This document shows, in pieces, positions 63,901-64,000 of a DNA stretch of 64,000 nt. This stretch comes from Acholoe squamosa (lineage: Eukaryota; Annelida; Polychaeta; Phyllodocida; Polynoidae). Below the pieces are notes generated by a model, which was not told where the DNA came from, searched no databases, and saw only the letters and a list, made by a program, of their open reading frames with translations. The number at the start of each line of letters is the position of its first letter. Within the stretch, counting starts at the first letter, position 1. Location: NCBI GenBank assembly GCA_949317995.1, contig OX439052.1, forward strand, positions 38,999,932-39,063,931, in the 5' to 3' direction. A program made the translations under genes and the position numbers.

Positions 63901-64000
63901 TTCTGGTAACTCGAACGACCTGCTGCCCGCTTGGTTCGCAAGATCGTACTCCTCTTCCTCATCGTCTTCGTCGCTTGAAGACAAAGCATAACAACGGTCG
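59801..64000 (-). CDS. Gene E: Myb/SANT-like nuclear protein with SUMO-interaction-like motifs (5' end outside window)
   Basis: Minus-strand exons: 63546-64000 (open to the window edge), 63296-63384, 63027-63129, 61731-62678, then a last exon at 61375-61499 (41 residues, TAG) or 59801-60972 (about 390 residues, TAG); both accept phase 1. The first exon is acidic with a Myb/SANT-like domain (YWTEAEHRALFFALLNQKPYI...REGWDTV). The next exons continue NSIKNANRELDKM and then ECGCSLT-like cysteine-containing sequence (PCEGCSLTDMM). The 948-nt exon has repeated PFKKPG basic patches, two motifs resembling SUMO-interaction motifs (VDLTGDD and DIVDLTG), an RRSPRILEKK stretch and a coiled coil. The long alternative last exon is acidic and ends in a KKKRKAPKNGSKKK nuclear signal. 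Chromatin or transcription role inferred. Confidence 0.75.

Noticed and set aside
1-64000. tRNA, rRNA or other structured RNA genes
   Set aside because: No cloverleaf or conserved rRNA sequence was noticed on reading both strands by eye; a covariance-model scan would be needed for a firm negative.

Overview
The window is nuclear DNA from an animal, probably an invertebrate. It has spliced genes with GT-AG introns, immunoglobulin (Ig) and fibronectin type III (FN3) exons bounded by phase-1 introns, two Ty3/Gypsy-type LTR retroelements (one with an envelope gene), CR1/Jockey-like non-LTR retrotransposons and many small inverted-repeat (MITE-like) elements. I cannot name the species from the sequence.

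Layout. 1-5349 (minus): 5' half of a Ty3/Gypsy element (LTR, primer site, gag, pol running off the window). 5387-26147 (plus): 3' part of a Fasciclin II/NCAM-like Ig gene (gene A). One of its exons is cut in two by a 16.2-kb envelope-bearing Gypsy element (5489-21658, minus) whose 1349-bp LTRs differ at only two positions by eye. That element has gag, pol, env, a long minisatellite leader and an unusual plus-strand (antisense) ORF with a strong Kozak context and an upstream splice acceptor. 26.2-28.7 kb: repeats, including a probable solo LTR. 28755-31593: gene B (signal peptide, FN3, acidic linker, FN3, one membrane helix). 31.6-38.4 kb: MITEs, a large inverted minisatellite, a dead FN3 exon related to gene B, and an LTR-like promoter unit with covarying hairpins. 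38.4-42.7 kb: two 5'-truncated non-LTR retrotransposons. 43429-48640: gene C (signal peptide, four FN3 domains made by an internal duplication, short tail). 48849-56661: gene D (signal peptide, Ig, FN3 with a frameshift, Thr-rich linker, Ig). 57323-64000 (minus): two tandem paralogous genes, F and E, each with a Myb/SANT-like domain followed by an 89-nt exon in the same phase; gene E also carries two SUMO-interaction-like motifs and two possible last exons.

How the parts relate. Genes A-D form a same-strand cluster of secreted or single-pass Ig/FN3 proteins that share exons: near-paralogous signal-peptide exons in B and C, and a homologous C-terminal tail exon in A and C. Domain duplication, dead exons and heavy transposon load mark the cluster as fast-evolving. 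Such architecture fits adhesion, recognition or immune receptors, but nothing in the sequence proves a function. Genes E and F look like nuclear DNA-binding proteins. The most unusual signals are the antisense gene in the retroelement, matched -1 frameshift signals (GGAAAAC, stop, stem-loop) in both Gypsy elements, the very recent splitting of an Ig exon, and the compensated hairpin repeats at 36.77-37.07 kb.
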